Assembly (NCBI GenBank): GCA_964611895.1
Contig: CAZTDN010000003.1
Location: 76,439 to 140,438, forward strand
Length of the DNA: 64,000 nucleotides
From: JAIEOG01 sp964611895
GTDB taxonomy: Bacteria > Bdellovibrionota > FAC87 > UBA2466
Reading direction: 5' to 3'
Shown: positions 26,793-35,372 of the stretch, piece after piece
How positions within the stretch are numbered: the stretch's first letter is position 1
How the letters are laid out: each line of letters opens with the position of its first letter
Made by a program: the position numbers and the translations under genes
The notes under the pieces: model-generated
Seen by the model: only the letters and a program-made list of their open reading frames with translations
What the model was told of the DNA's origin: nothing
Databases searched by the model: none

Positions 26793-28274
26793 TTAGAGTT
26801 TCACCCAAACAGATTTAAGTTTTGTATAACTTTCCAGTGAGTGAACGGCCATTTCTTTGCCCCAGCCACTTTGCTTAAATCCCCCGAAGGGGCTGGCAAA
26901 GTCATAGCAACCGTATTTATTTACAAACACCTGGCCCGCATCGAGACGGCCGGCAACTCTGTGCGCAGTGGAGACATCCCGAGTCCAAAGTCCGGCGGCC
27001 AGGCCATAGATCGTATCATTAGCCATTTCGACGACTTCGTCCTCCGACCGAAACGGAGTCATACACAGCACGGGCCCGAAAATTTCTTCTTGGGCGATAC
27101 GCATTTTGGGCCCCACATTTCCAAAGAGAGTCGGCCGTATGAAAAAACCTTGACCGCTCCCGACTTTAGAATCTGCAGTGCCTCCGGCGAGAAGTTTGGC
27201 ACCTTCTGCCTTTCCAGCATCGATGTAGGACAGGATCTTTCGATAATGTGCCTCGTGGCATTGGGGCCCTTGATCCGACTTGGGATCAAACGGATCTCCG
27301 CAAACGACTTTTTCTGCCAACTCCGCGAGCCGCTTTTCAAAACGCGGGTAAAGCGATTCATGCACAAAAAGGCGAGTGGGTTCCGAACACTTTTCTCCCT
27401 TATGGGAAAACATCGCGGTGAATGATCGCTCAATGGCGAAGTCTATGTCCGGCGCATCGGCGAATACGATATTGGGGGACTTCCCTCCGAGTTCGAGAGA
27501 CACGCTCTTGAGATTGGACTGAACTGCCTGACTGGCGACGAGTTTTCCCACCACAGTACTGCCGGTAAAAGATACCTTTGCAATGCGCGCATGCGCACTC
27601 AGAGCTTCCCCCACCACGGCACCACCTAGCACGACATTCACTACACCGGGAGCAAGCACCTTTTCTTGGTGAAGCAGTTCGACTAATCGCAGGGAAGAAA
27701 GTGAGGTAAACGGCGAGGGCTTGAGCAGGACTGTATTGCCCATAGCAAGAGCAGGGGCCATTTTCCAAGCTGCCAGGAGCAAGGGAAAATTCCAGGGAAC
27801 CATCAGGGCACAGACGCCCAGAGGTTCGCGCACGGTATAGTTGATAAACTCCCCTTCTACAGGAGCAGTTTCGCCATAGAACTTGTTTGTCCACCCGGCG
27901 TAATATTCAAACACTTCGGCCGCTTCTGGGAGATCGTCCTCGTAAGACTCGCGATACAGTTTGCCATTGTCCAGGGATTCCAGAGTCGCCAGCTCAGACC
28001 GATGTTTACGGATGACCGCCGCGATTTGATTGAGAATCCCGGCGCGCTGTTTGCGTCCGATTTTTTTCCAATCTGCGAAAGCGTTGAGTCCTGAGTCGAC
28101 TGCGCGGTCGATCTGGTCCGTAGTTGCTTCGCTCAGACTTGCGATGACTTTTCCATTTGCCGGGTTGATCGAGTCTAAAATCGCTCCTTGAGGCTGGGTC
28201 CACTCTCCATGTACGAACGATGTTTTCGGTTGAGATGCCCAACCAAGTGCCCAGCTAAGTTTATGCTCTTCCAC
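26793..28274 (-). CDS. NAD(P)-dependent aldehyde dehydrogenase
   Basis: 493 residues, the normal length of class-type ALDHs. Visible landmarks are VPWNFPLLLAAWKMAPALA, the nucleotide-binding FTGSTVVGK, LELGGKSPNIVFADA carrying the general-base Glu, and SHKGEKCSEPTRLFV carrying the nucleophilic Cys. Also EEIFGPVLCMTPF and the C-terminal FGGFKQSGWGKE. It begins with GTG 28274 behind GAGAGG. In the context of a betaine-type transporter, a betaine-aldehyde or trimethylaminobutyraldehyde dehydrogenase role is attractive but unproven. Confidence 0.88.
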   Translation of the reverse strand: MEEHKLSWALGWASQPKTSFVHGEWTQPQGAILDSINPANGKVIASLSEATTDQIDRAVDSGLNAFADWKKIGRKQRAGILNQIAAVIRKHRSELATLESLDNGKLYRESYEDDLPEAAEVFEYYAGWTNKFYGETAPVEGEFINYTVREPLGVCALMVPWNFPLLLAAWKMAPALAMGNTVLLKPSPFTSLSSLRLVELLHQEKVLAPGVVNVVLGGAVVGEALSAHARIAKVSFTGSTVVGKLVASQAVQSNLKSVSLELGGKSPNIVFADAPDIDFAIERSFTAMFSHKGEKCSEPTRLFVHESLYPRFEKRLAELAEKVVCGDPFDPKSDQGPQCHEAHYRKILSYIDAGKAEGAKLLAGGTADSKVGSGQGFFIRPTLFGNVGPKMRIAQEEIFGPVLCMTPFRSEDEVVEMANDTIYGLAAGLWTRDVSTAHRVAGRLDAGQVFVNKYGCYDFASPFGGFKQSGWGKEMAVHSLESYTKLKSVWVKL

Positions 28275-28295
28275 TAAAACCTCTCTTTTTCGAGA

Positions 28296-29105
28296 TCAAG
28301 AAAGCGCTTTGGCAGTGCGGCCATAGCGCATGTATTGCAAGTGCTCACTGCTTGTCACGCCGGGTTTCGTGTCATAAGCGAGCAAAGCGACTAGTCGATT
28401 CACGCTGCCCTTGATGGGAGTCACCCGATGAATGGAATAACGGCCCTCAAAAAGAATAAAAGTCCCGGGTTCCATCGCTAAACGAACTATGCCCTTGCGA
28501 TCTCCTTGCAATAGAGCGCCAACCTTATCGAAGTTTTCTTCCTTTGAACTGCGAATGCGAGGGACAAACTCAAAATCACCGCCCTCGTCAGACGACTGCA
28601 GCGCGATCGAAGTCACAAAGTCGGTCTGATCGAAGTGCCAACGCAAGTAGTCTCCATCTTTCATGACAGCGATGTTCAATCCTCCCAAGGGGTCGGCATA
28701 GCGATACATCTGTGGTTTCTGGAGTACGGCAGCGAGAAATCCCAAAACTTTATCCCATTCGTAGAGCTGACGTAGAGGACTAGTAACCGGGAACTGATCG
28801 TATGCGACTACACCCAGCGAGGTGGTTTCGGTCATTCGCTTGGGATGATCGGCCGCGACTTTTTCGTCCAAGGGTTCCAGGTAGGCATTCCCGATTACCG
28901 TACTATGGTAAGCCTGAGACTCCAGTTCTCGAGCTTCAGCAAGAATTTGATGCAGTGCATCTTGCGTTAAAAAACCTGGCAACTCTGCGCAACCGACTTC
29001 CTTTAGGTGATTCTGGCACCGCTCGATGAGCTGCCTACCTTCTATCGACGATAACCTGTCAATTGGATAGCGTTTGAGATCGACGAGATTCACTTGCACC
29101 CCCAA
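28296..29105 (-). CDS. HalD/BesD-family Fe(II)/2-oxoglutarate oxygenase (hydroxylase type)
   Basis: 269 residues. It follows the HalD/BesD family pattern: an opening NLVDLKRYPID, CAELPGFL, YRYADPLGGLNI, then the metal-binding motif RWHFDQTDF (His157, Asp159), distal His226 in YSIHRVTP and a 2-oxoglutarate-binding Arg237. In radical halogenases of this family the Asp is replaced by Gly to make room for chloride; the Asp is present here, so hydroxylation is expected. Known family members act on free amino acids such as lysine. The start may be TTG 29105 or GTG 29099/29093. First gene of the operon running to 22537. Confidence 0.75.
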   Translation of the reverse strand: MGVQVNLVDLKRYPIDRLSSIEGRQLIERCQNHLKEVGCAELPGFLTQDALHQILAEARELESQAYHSTVIGNAYLEPLDEKVAADHPKRMTETTSLGVVAYDQFPVTSPLRQLYEWDKVLGFLAAVLQKPQMYRYADPLGGLNIAVMKDGDYLRWHFDQTDFVTSIALQSSDEGGDFEFVPRIRSSKEENFDKVGALLQGDRKGIVRLAMEPGTFILFEGRYSIHRVTPIKGSVNRLVALLAYDTKPGVTSSEHLQYMRYGRTAKALS

Positions 29106-29155
29106 AGAGTTTTCCAGCCCTTCTCACCTCATAACAAAGAGGGTAAAAAGAAGAA

Positions 29156-30382
29156 ATGAAAATCCGTGAGCTCGTCGCTGTCGCCATAGAGGGTTCCTAT
29201 TATTACGAAGACATCGAAACCCTTCAACAACACCCGACCCCTGAGGCAGAGCGTTACACAACGCAGGCAAGAACAGCGGGCTTTCGCCGACTGCGAGAAA
29301 CAGGCGAGGCCATTAGCTTGGGGCTGGTACTCGAAGATGGGTTTATCGCCTGGGGAGACTGTGTCGGCGTGGTGTACGGAGGCAAGGCGGGGCGGGATCC
29401 CATTCTGCGATCTCAAGAGGGGATTGAACTGCTCAAGTCTCAAGTGTTCCCGTCGTGGAAGGGCAAAGTGTTGCGCAGCTTCAAAGAACTCTCCCGCGAG
29501 TGCAGTGACCTGCCGATTCCGTTAGCCTTGCGCTATGGTTTAAGTCAGGCTTTGTTGCAGGCATGCGCCCATATGACAAATACCCTTCCCGTTCAGGTGA
29601 TTTGTAAAGACTGGGGCCTTCCAACTCCTCGTAGTGAAGTGCCGCTGCATGCCATGATGGGTACCGATGCTTACTCCAGCGTCGATAAAATGCTCTGCCG
29701 TCGGGTGGACTCGCTCCCCCATGGGCAAATCGACGATATTCCCCAACAGCTTGGCACCGGTGGCGAAACTTTAATTCGATACACTCGATGGATTAGAGAC
29801 CGGGTTTCCTTACTCAGCGAACAACCCTATCATCCAACAATGCATTTGGATTTGCATGGCGCCCTGGGAAAACTCTTTGAACACGACTTAGCAAAGACCG
29901 CTCAATATATATTGGAGTTAGAAAAAGCCGCGGCTCCCTATCCTCTCCGGCTAGAGAGCGTGGTCGTCGCTCGTTCGCTCGATGATCAGATCCAGGCCTT
30001 GCATCAAATCAGCGCAAAGCTCCTCGAAGCACGGTCGAAGGTCTGCCTGGTGGCAGATGAATGGGCAAATACGCTGGAGGACATCAGACGGTTTGCAGAC
30101 GCCAAGGCTTGTCAGATGATCCAGATCAAAATGCCGGATCTCGGATGCTTGTCCCGTTCTATAGAAGCGGTGCTCTACTGTAAGAGCCGGTCGATCCAAA
30201 CCCTGCTTGGGGGCAGTTGCAACGAAACTGATTTGTCAGCGCGCCTGACCGTACACCTCGCGCTTGCCACTCAGCCCACCGCGTTTACCGCAAAACCCGG
30301 GCTGGGTGTGGACGAGGCTGTAGCATTGGCGCGCAATGAAATGCGCCGAACACTAGCCGCTCTAGCGAATAGCCGCGCTTAA
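29156..30382 (+). CDS. Methylaspartate ammonia-lyase homologue
   Basis: 408 residues, enolase superfamily, similar in length to clostridial methylaspartate ammonia-lyase (413 aa). Diagnostic parts are GDCVGVVYGGKAGRDPIL, DKMLCRRVDSLPHG (His189), metal-ligand strands MHLDLHG, RLESVV and VADEWA, IQIKMPDLG (Lys325, general base) and GGSCNETDLSAR (Cys355). The spacing of His, Lys and Cys mirrors the known enzyme (194/331/361). The reaction is reversible elimination of ammonia from threo-3-methylaspartate or a related amino acid. No glutamate mutase gene is nearby, so its substrate may differ. It is divergent from the oxygenase operon and overlaps icd by 21 bases. Confidence 0.8.
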   Translation: MKIRELVAVAIEGSYYYEDIETLQQHPTPEAERYTTQARTAGFRRLRETGEAISLGLVLEDGFIAWGDCVGVVYGGKAGRDPILRSQEGIELLKSQVFPSWKGKVLRSFKELSRECSDLPIPLALRYGLSQALLQACAHMTNTLPVQVICKDWGLPTPRSEVPLHAMMGTDAYSSVDKMLCRRVDSLPHGQIDDIPQQLGTGGETLIRYTRWIRDRVSLLSEQPYHPTMHLDLHGALGKLFEHDLAKTAQYILELEKAAAPYPLRLESVVVARSLDDQIQALHQISAKLLEARSKVCLVADEWANTLEDIRRFADAKACQMIQIKMPDLGCLSRSIEAVLYCKSRSIQTLLGGSCNETDLSARLTVHLALATQPTAFTAKPGLGVDEAVALARNEMRRTLAALANSRA

Positions 30383-31585
30383 ATTCGACGCGAGTTTATC
30401 GAGAAAAGGATCCGTGTTGAGGTACGAGTCTTTAGGCGGATTATTTCCATGGATCGTCACCGCCAGGTCTTTGGTCATCAAACCGGCTTCGATCGTTTGC
30501 ACACAAACTTTTTCCAGCGCTTGAGCAAACTGGGTCACCGCTGGCGTTCCGTCTAATTTGCCTCGATGGGCCAGCCCTTGAGTCCACGCAAAGATGCTCG
30601 CGATAGGGTTCGTGCTAGTGGGTTTACCCGCCTGATGCTCTCGGTAATGCCGCGTGACCGTACCATGTGCGGCTTCAGTTTCGATGGTGCGGCCATTGGG
30701 GCACATCAAAACCGAAGTCATCATTCCCAGACTCCCAAAGCCTTGCGCCACGGTGTCGGACTGCACATCACCGTCGTAGTTCTTGCACGCCCAAACAATG
30801 CCACCCTCCCACTTCAGGACGGATGCCACCATATCGTCGATAAGACGGTGTTCATAGGTGAGGCCCGCCGCCGCAAACTTGTCTGCAAACTCGGCCTTGA
30901 ACACACGCGCAAAGATGTCTTTAAACCGACCATCATACACTTTGAGGATGGTGTTCTTGGTGGACAAATACACAGGGTACTTTTTGTCCAAGCCGTACGC
31001 AAAACACGATCGAGCAAAGCCTTCGATGGACTCATCGGTGTTGTACATGGCCAGACCAACGCCAGCCCCTTTGTACTGCATGACTTCAAGCTCATTTTTT
31101 TCGCCTGAAGCGCTTTCAAAAACAAGTTTGAGTGTTCCAGCACCTGGAACACTGATCTCAGTCGCTTTGTATTGGTCCGCATGGGCATGACGGCCCACTA
31201 CGATGGGTTTTTTCCAATTGGGCACTAGCCGCGGTAGGTTTTTGCAGATGATGGGCTCCCGAAAAACGGTTCCGCCGAGATAGTTACGGATAGTGCCGTT
31301 GGGGCTTTTCCACATTTTCTTCAGCCCGAACTCTTTTACGCGGGCTTCGTCGGGAGTGATCGTCGCGCACTTAATGCCAACGTCGAATTCTTTGATGGCC
31401 TTGGAAGCTTCCAGGGTCACTGCGTCATCGGTTTTATCTCGGTTTTCGATGCCGAGGTCGAAATATTTGATGTCGATATCAAGGTACGGAAGGATGAGTT
31501 TGTTCTTGATCTGCGCCCAGATAATCCGGGTCATCTCATCGCCGTCGAGTTCTACTACCGGTTTTGCTACCTTGATCTTCGCCAT
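30362..31585 (-). CDS. icd: Isocitrate dehydrogenase (NADP+), eukaryotic-type subfamily
   Basis: About 407 residues, starting MAKIKVAKPVVELDGDEMTRIIW with a GGGAG ribosome site before ATG 31585. Landmarks are the substrate-phosphate segment SPNGTIRNYLGGTVFREPI, the active-site Tyr/Lys regions, YDGDVQSDTVAQGFGSLGMM and the cofactor loop TEAAHGTVTRHYREHQAG, all of the homodimeric NADP-IDH type found in eukaryotes and many bacteria. It catalyses oxidative decarboxylation of isocitrate to 2-oxoglutarate in the TCA cycle. Confidence 0.95.
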   Translation of the reverse strand: MAKIKVAKPVVELDGDEMTRIIWAQIKNKLILPYLDIDIKYFDLGIENRDKTDDAVTLEASKAIKEFDVGIKCATITPDEARVKEFGLKKMWKSPNGTIRNYLGGTVFREPIICKNLPRLVPNWKKPIVVGRHAHADQYKATEISVPGAGTLKLVFESASGEKNELEVMQYKGAGVGLAMYNTDESIEGFARSCFAYGLDKKYPVYLSTKNTILKVYDGRFKDIFARVFKAEFADKFAAAGLTYEHRLIDDMVASVLKWEGGIVWACKNYDGDVQSDTVAQGFGSLGMMTSVLMCPNGRTIETEAAHGTVTRHYREHQAGKPTSTNPIASIFAWTQGLAHRGKLDGTPAVTQFAQALEKVCVQTIEAGLMTKDLAVTIHGNNPPKDSYLNTDPFLDKLASNLSAAIR

Positions 31586-31659
31586 TCTATCTCCCATTTC
31601 AAAAGAGATATAAAAATCGGCCAGTTACGCGCCGGTGTCAATGGCGGAGAAAAAAGGTT

Positions 31660-32100
31660 TTACTGATTTGTCGTTTTTTTATCGAGATCGGCTTCTGCCT
31701 TGCGATCCGTGCGCATCATTTCCAGATTGGATTCTGCCACGCTGCGTAGTCGGCGATCGAGATCGTTTGCCACCGAACGATTTTCAGCAGCAAGATCTCG
31801 GAAGTCGAGCTCCGACTCCTGCACTTTGAGCAACAAGCGATCCAGAGTGGTCTTTGCTCGTTCTCGGGTTGGGATATCGTCGGATTTGGCAAAAGTATTG
31901 AGGAGGTCCGATAACCGCGACTGCATTCTTTCGAGTTCGCTACTGGCTTTTTTAAGGCGATCCCGCGTCTCATCCAGTTTAGCGCGATTCGCTTGGACCT
32001 GTTCCATGCCAGAGATTTTCTTCTCGCCGGCGCAACTCGCCAAGCCCAGAACAACCAGCATTCCAGCCACCTGAAAACCGAACATTTTTAGACTACGCAT
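31660..32100 (-). CDS. Coiled-coil lipoprotein of unknown function
   Basis: About 146 residues. The signal peptide ends in a lipobox (GLASC). The mature part is almost entirely charged alpha helix with heptad character (LKKASSELERMQSRLSDLL and RDLAAENRSVANDLDRRLRSV), so a periplasmic coiled coil anchored to a membrane is expected. A GTG one codon earlier is also possible. Confidence 0.6.
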   Translation of the reverse strand: MRSLKMFGFQVAGMLVVLGLASCAGEKKISGMEQVQANRAKLDETRDRLKKASSELERMQSRLSDLLNTFAKSDDIPTRERAKTTLDRLLLKVQESELDFRDLAAENRSVANDLDRRLRSVAESNLEMMRTDRKAEADLDKKTTNQ

Positions 32101-32150
32101 CACTTAAAACCTCACGTTTATTATCGAGGAAACCTATACCATTTTAGGGG

Positions 32151-33299
32151 CTAGCGTATCAAGGTGGCGTAGGGGCTCTCCCACAGCCTGTCGAAGACCT
32201 CGGCCATTTTACTCACAAGCACCGAAGAGTCGATGACTACCCCGACGCCTCGCGAATCGTAAAAGTATCCCTTGGACCAGTTGTCGGTACCGAGCCAGGC
32301 TTTTTTACCGTTTACTATCAAATATTTACTGTGCACTAGGCGCGCAAACTCAATAGGCCCTGAGCTCGCTTCGGGAATACTCACCTGTTTGACTTCTATC
32401 CCTGAGAGTTTGGCCAAACTGGAGAGGACTTTTTTAGCCTTTGCGGCGCTTTTGGACTCAACCACTAAGCGAACACGGGCCCCCTTCTTTGCTGCTGCGC
32501 GAATAGCGCTGTCCAATTCATTCCACGCCGGTCCGCCCGAAAAGGGTTTGGTGGTGTGTTCCATCACTTGAATGTCCACCGTGTCCTTGGACGAATCTGC
32601 CTCTGCGAGTAGCCCCAAAATAGCAGTGAGCGTATCGCCTATTCCGGACGGCAAATGCCCCTTTGGAGACGCTACCAGAGTCAGATCTCCTGATTGGGTT
32701 TTGGTCACTTTGCGTTTTGTTGACGGGGGGAGCTTTGTTTTACCAATCGTTTTAGCTTCCGCCCAATCTGCATCGAACACTGCACCCAGTGAAGTGGCCA
32801 GGTCGACATCACTGACTTGAATACCGAGTTCGTGAATGTGTTCCAAGGCGCGCCAGTCAAAATTGGCACTGCCTAAATAAAAATCCTTGTTATCCGCGAT
32901 GAGAAACTTCGCGTGCTGCACACCGCCGCCAACTTTTCCAAAATCAATAATGCGTGCTTCGATGTTTTCGACGTCCGCTAGTGCTGCGTAGGACTCGGGA
33001 TAGGTTTTGAAAAACTTAGAGTCTCCGATCAACCGAACTTGTACCTTGCGTTTGGCGGCATCACGAATGGCGTCGAGGACAGGCTCGAGTTTGCCCCCTT
33101 TTTGGTCACTGATATAGAACTGCTCAATATCCAAGGTAGACTTGGCACCTTGTATAATACGGATCCAGGACTTTTGGGTGTCGATGGTACCTTTGACTCT
33201 CAGGTCCGACGTTTCCACCGGGACCGTTAGGACGATTTCCGCCCCCCATGACCCGACACACAACAATGCCGCAAGAACAAAACCGCAAACCTTATTCAT
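32151..33299 (-). CDS. Secreted phospholipase D-superfamily protein, PLD3/4-like
   Basis: 382 residues from ATG 33299 (AGGTG upstream), chosen because it begins a clear signal peptide (NKVCGFVLAALLCVGSWGAE). Two HKD half-sites are visible: HAKFLIADNKDFYLGSANFDW, and HSKYLIVNGKKAWLGTDNWS with Asn where Asp is usual. GSANxDWRxL and GTDNWSKGYF resemble the PLD3/PLD4 and poxvirus K4 subgroup, which includes secreted or lysosomal exonucleases as well as lipid-active enzymes. So a periplasmic or secreted nuclease or phosphodiesterase is plausible. The two halves are separated by a basic linker. Confidence 0.75.
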   Translation of the reverse strand: MNKVCGFVLAALLCVGSWGAEIVLTVPVETSDLRVKGTIDTQKSWIRIIQGAKSTLDIEQFYISDQKGGKLEPVLDAIRDAAKRKVQVRLIGDSKFFKTYPESYAALADVENIEARIIDFGKVGGGVQHAKFLIADNKDFYLGSANFDWRALEHIHELGIQVSDVDLATSLGAVFDADWAEAKTIGKTKLPPSTKRKVTKTQSGDLTLVASPKGHLPSGIGDTLTAILGLLAEADSSKDTVDIQVMEHTTKPFSGGPAWNELDSAIRAAAKKGARVRLVVESKSAAKAKKVLSSLAKLSGIEVKQVSIPEASSGPIEFARLVHSKYLIVNGKKAWLGTDNWSKGYFYDSRGVGVVIDSSVLVSKMAEVFDRLWESPYATLIR

Positions 33300-33333
33300 G
33301 ACCCACCTCGCGCGTCTTGTCCCACACCTCGGC

Positions 33334-34362
33334 CTAGTTTTCAAAAAAATCCCAAAGTAGCTGAAAGGCCCGCTCGCGAATAAAATCCCGCTCATTGTGG
33401 ATCTCATGCCGAGCAGTAGGAAAGAGCTGTAGCTTTGCTCCCGGACAATGGTCGACGAAGATCTTGTGCCCCTGCGGCAATACATAGGTATCGTCACCCG
33501 CCTGAAAAAGCAGCACGGGAGTGGTGATTTTTTTGGCGACGGCGCGAATCGCTTGGGGAGTTGTGGCCCTCAACACGGCTTTGAGCCAGGCGACACTCGG
33601 CCCGCCACTGCTCAGTGCTGGATTCTGCCGGTAGATCTGATTTGACACCCACCAACGCATTATTGAGCCCGTCGCAGTTTGCCCCGCAAAAGTGGCTTTG
33701 TGAGGATCCCAGTCCGAGTAACCCGGCGCATATGAGGTGGGTGAGTAAACACTGGTCATCAAATGAATCAACCAATGGGCGTAGCCCTTGGTGTTAAGCT
33801 CAAACAGCGGTGCGTTTAGGACAGCTTTAGCAAAGTAATCCGGGTTTTCCGCCAAGACATGGGCAGCGATCAATCCGCCCGTGGAATGGGCGTATAAGTA
33901 AACAGGATCGCCCCCTAATCGTGGTTTGACGATCGCCTGTAGAAAATACCCCGCATCATGAGAGTAAACCGCCGTATCTTCGATGTGAATAATCTGGGGA
34001 TTTTTCAAAAGTCGCTGCGATTCTCCCATCCCTCGGTGCGAAAGAATAAAGACATTGTAACCCCTCGCGTAGAACTGATGGATGAGTTCAATGTATTTCG
34101 AAGGCGACTCTCCAAACCCAGGAAACACCACCACATTGCGTCGATGCGATGGGTGCGAAAACACCCGGTAAACGAGCTTAAAACCGCCCGCCTGAAAATG
34201 CCCGATTTCGCCTGCAGCAAAAAGATCGGTGGCCGTTTTCCACTTTTGCTGAAATTCGCGCGCTCCAACGCCCTGAGCTGGAAAATCCAGACCCCAGACC
34301 GGAGCCACTCCCAAGAGAGAAAAGAAAAAGAATAGACTGATACCCCGAAGAAAGAACGACAT
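33334..34362 (-). CDS. Alpha/beta hydrolase, PldB/monoacylglycerol-lipase-like, exported
   Basis: About 342 residues from ATG 34362, preceded by GGGGGG. The hydrophobic N-terminus (SLFFFFSLLGVAPVWG) is a signal peptide. The catalytic triad can be placed: Ser in YAHSTGGLIAAHVL, Asp in FQAGDDTYVLP and His in TARHEIHNERD. FPGFGESPSKYIELIHQFYARGYNVFILSHRGMGESQR is the serine-aminopeptidase/lysophospholipase entry block. It probably hydrolyses lysophospholipids or monoacylglycerols in the periplasm. It is located next to the PLD-like gene. Confidence 0.8.
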   Translation of the reverse strand: MSFFLRGISLFFFFSLLGVAPVWGLDFPAQGVGAREFQQKWKTATDLFAAGEIGHFQAGGFKLVYRVFSHPSHRRNVVVFPGFGESPSKYIELIHQFYARGYNVFILSHRGMGESQRLLKNPQIIHIEDTAVYSHDAGYFLQAIVKPRLGGDPVYLYAHSTGGLIAAHVLAENPDYFAKAVLNAPLFELNTKGYAHWLIHLMTSVYSPTSYAPGYSDWDPHKATFAGQTATGSIMRWWVSNQIYRQNPALSSGGPSVAWLKAVLRATTPQAIRAVAKKITTPVLLFQAGDDTYVLPQGHKIFVDHCPGAKLQLFPTARHEIHNERDFIRERAFQLLWDFFEN

Positions 34363-34488
34363 GCATGCCCCCCAGCACCATAATCGACCGCGGTAAAACC
34401 AGCTTTGGGAAAGGCTACGGGGCAGTTTGGGCAAAAGCAAGTCGGGCATTTATGGTATGAGTCTTTTAGTTAACAGGGGTCCGCGCGT

Positions 34489-35358
34489 TTGAAGTACTGG
34501 AAAGTGAATATTGAAATTACCAACATCTGCAATCTGCAATGCAGCTTTTGCCCCGAGGTTGTGCGGGCAAAAAAACAAATGCCGTTGGAACTTTTTGAAA
34601 CCGTTCTGGACCAAGTGGCGCCACTGACCAATACAGTGGCTTTGCATCTGATGGGTGACCCGTTGGTGCACGCTCAACTCGACAAGTTCGTCGAGGCCTG
34701 CCACCAACGAGAGCTGCAGGTGTTTCTTGTCACCAACGGAGTGCTCTTGCGCGAAAAGGAAAAACAGATTCTATTACACCCCGCAATTCGCCAAGTCAGT
34801 TTTTCGTTGCACAGTTTTATCGACAATTTTCCAGGACGCGATCCGGGGGTATATCTCGATCGGATTTTTGAGTTTACCGAATTGGCATTTGAAAAAAGCC
34901 CCAAACTCTTTATCAACTACCGCCTCTGGAATCAAACCGCCGCGGGGACCATTCACGAGCAAAATGAAGACCTGCTCCAACGGATCGAACTCCGATTTGG
35001 AATAAAGATTGATCGAAACAGGCACGCCGCTTCTCAAAAGGGTTTCAAGATCCAAAATCGCCTGTCACTGCATTTTGACACCCGGTTTGTTTGGCCAGCA
35101 CTCGATCTGCCGATAATATCCACCCGAGGGACATGCCAGGCTTTGAAATCTCACTTTGGCGTGCTTGTCGACGGCACGGTGGTACCCTGCTGCCTGGACA
35201 AAGAAGGCGCCATTGCCCTGGGCAATATCGGAGAGACTCCCTTGTCACAAATTCTGAGCAACCCCAAAGCGCGATCGCTTCTGCAGGGATTTCGTAAGAG
35301 AGAGTTGATCGACCCGCTTTGTCAGCGTTGCAACTATATCGAACGCTTTGCGGTTTGA
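34489..35358 (+). CDS. Radical SAM protein with SPASM-like C-terminus
   Basis: 289 residues. The 4Fe-4S motif CNLQCSFC (residues 14-21) sits in the usual ITNxCNLxCxxC context. The C-terminal part has GTCQALKSHFGVLVDGTVVPCCLD ... GNIGETPLSQI ... CQRC, a SPASM/twitch auxiliary-cluster pattern. Such proteins modify peptides or small molecules; no precursor peptide is evident nearby. The start is a TTG at 34489, supported by AGGGG eight bases upstream and by the immediate start of the domain. Confidence 0.8.
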   Translation: MKYWKVNIEITNICNLQCSFCPEVVRAKKQMPLELFETVLDQVAPLTNTVALHLMGDPLVHAQLDKFVEACHQRELQVFLVTNGVLLREKEKQILLHPAIRQVSFSLHSFIDNFPGRDPGVYLDRIFEFTELAFEKSPKLFINYRLWNQTAAGTIHEQNEDLLQRIELRFGIKIDRNRHAASQKGFKIQNRLSLHFDTRFVWPALDLPIISTRGTCQALKSHFGVLVDGTVVPCCLDKEGAIALGNIGETPLSQILSNPKARSLLQGFRKRELIDPLCQRCNYIERFAV

Positions 35359-35372
35359 TGTTAAAATAGCGC

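Noticed and set aside
28296..29105. Calling the oxygenase a halogenase
   Set aside because: The Fe(II)-binding Asp is retained (HFD), which leaves no chloride site; hydroxylase is the better reading.
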